A stretch of DNA of 6,191 bases, from the NCBI GenBank assembly GCA_015523665.1, contig WAJX01000011.1, positions 1 to 6,191 of the forward strand. Reading direction: 5' to 3'. The notes under the pieces were generated by a model. That model was not told the origin of the DNA, did not search any database, and saw only the letters and a list, made by a program, of their open reading frames with translations. Below are positions 6,122-6,191 of this stretch, one piece after another. The first letter of the stretch is position 1; each line of letters opens with the position of its first letter. The stretch is from Ferroglobus sp. GTDB taxonomy: Archaea > Halobacteriota > Archaeoglobi > Archaeoglobales > Archaeoglobaceae. The position numbers and the translations under genes were made by a program.

Positions 6122-6191
6122 TTACATACAAATATGCCAAAGCTTAAGAGCTAAGAAGCGTTTGTAAAGTCTCATAAAGTATTCTAAACTA
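6122..6191 (-). CDS. C-terminal fragment of an unidentified protein (runs off the right edge)
   Basis: Reading the minus strand inward from base 6190, one frame stays open for 22 codons and ends at TAA (6124-6122). The peptide includes RLYKRFLALKLWHIC and ends in Met. The Trp, His, Cys and several Arg and Leu codons are unlike what random A/T DNA gives, and the composition is less AT-rich than the spacer next to it. The other two frames on this strand are closed. A basic, aromatic tail of this kind could belong to a transposase, but it is too short to assign and I do not recognise the family. T-rich DNA follows the stop, as expected for a gene end. Confidence 0.4.
   Translation of the reverse strand, partial: SLEYFMRLYKRFLALKLWHICM

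Overview
This is an AT-rich archaeal window, almost certainly from a euryarchaeote. The coding regions are moderately AT-rich and the spacers are nearly pure A/T. The evidence for archaea is a CDC48/VAT-type double AAA+ ATPase, the euryarchaeal RecA paralogue RadB, GGTG-type Shine-Dalgarno sites, TATA-box promoters and a DUF1614/PRC-barrel gene pair. The order cdc48 <- -> larC-radB, together with a long insert in the first AAA+ domain of the ATPase, reminds me of the Archaeoglobi. That is recollection, not a search, so the lineage should be treated as provisional.

Layout from left to right: (1) The left edge holds the first 31 codons of a minus-strand class I glutamine amidotransferase-like gene (1-95). 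(2) A roughly 500-base AT-rich spacer (96-598) has no intact gene, but one plus-strand reading frame (about 307-483) looks like a decayed coding sequence with three internal stops. The part nearest the next gene is T-rich on the minus strand and may be its terminator. (3) A minus-strand two-gene operon encodes a 78-residue PRC-barrel protein (1285-1521) and, overlapping it by ATGA, a 229-residue DUF1614 multi-pass membrane protein (599-1288). (4) A 246-base AT-rich spacer holds the operon promoter and a probable cdc48 terminator. (5) The minus-strand cdc48 homologue (805 aa) occupies 1768-4185. (6) A 42-base divergent promoter region follows, in which cdc48 is predicted to be leaderless. (7) A plus-strand operon contains larC (383 aa, nickel insertion into the nickel-pincer nucleotide cofactor) and radB (222 aa, RecA-family recombination regulator), overlapping by 13 bases. 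(8) The right edge holds the last 22 codons of an unidentified minus-strand gene (6122-6191).

Functionally this is mostly housekeeping: protein unfolding and quality control (CDC48), metallocofactor assembly (LarC), recombination (RadB) and an archaeal envelope or division-associated pair (PRC-barrel plus DUF1614). I see no mobile element, CRISPR array, tRNA or rRNA. The most notable observations are a 52-base perfect identity between the Walker A segments of the two AAA+ domains, which suggests gene conversion, and the roughly 66-residue helical insert in the D1 lid. Others are the very compact divergent promoter, the coupled PRC/DUF1614 pair and the decayed reading frame in the left spacer.
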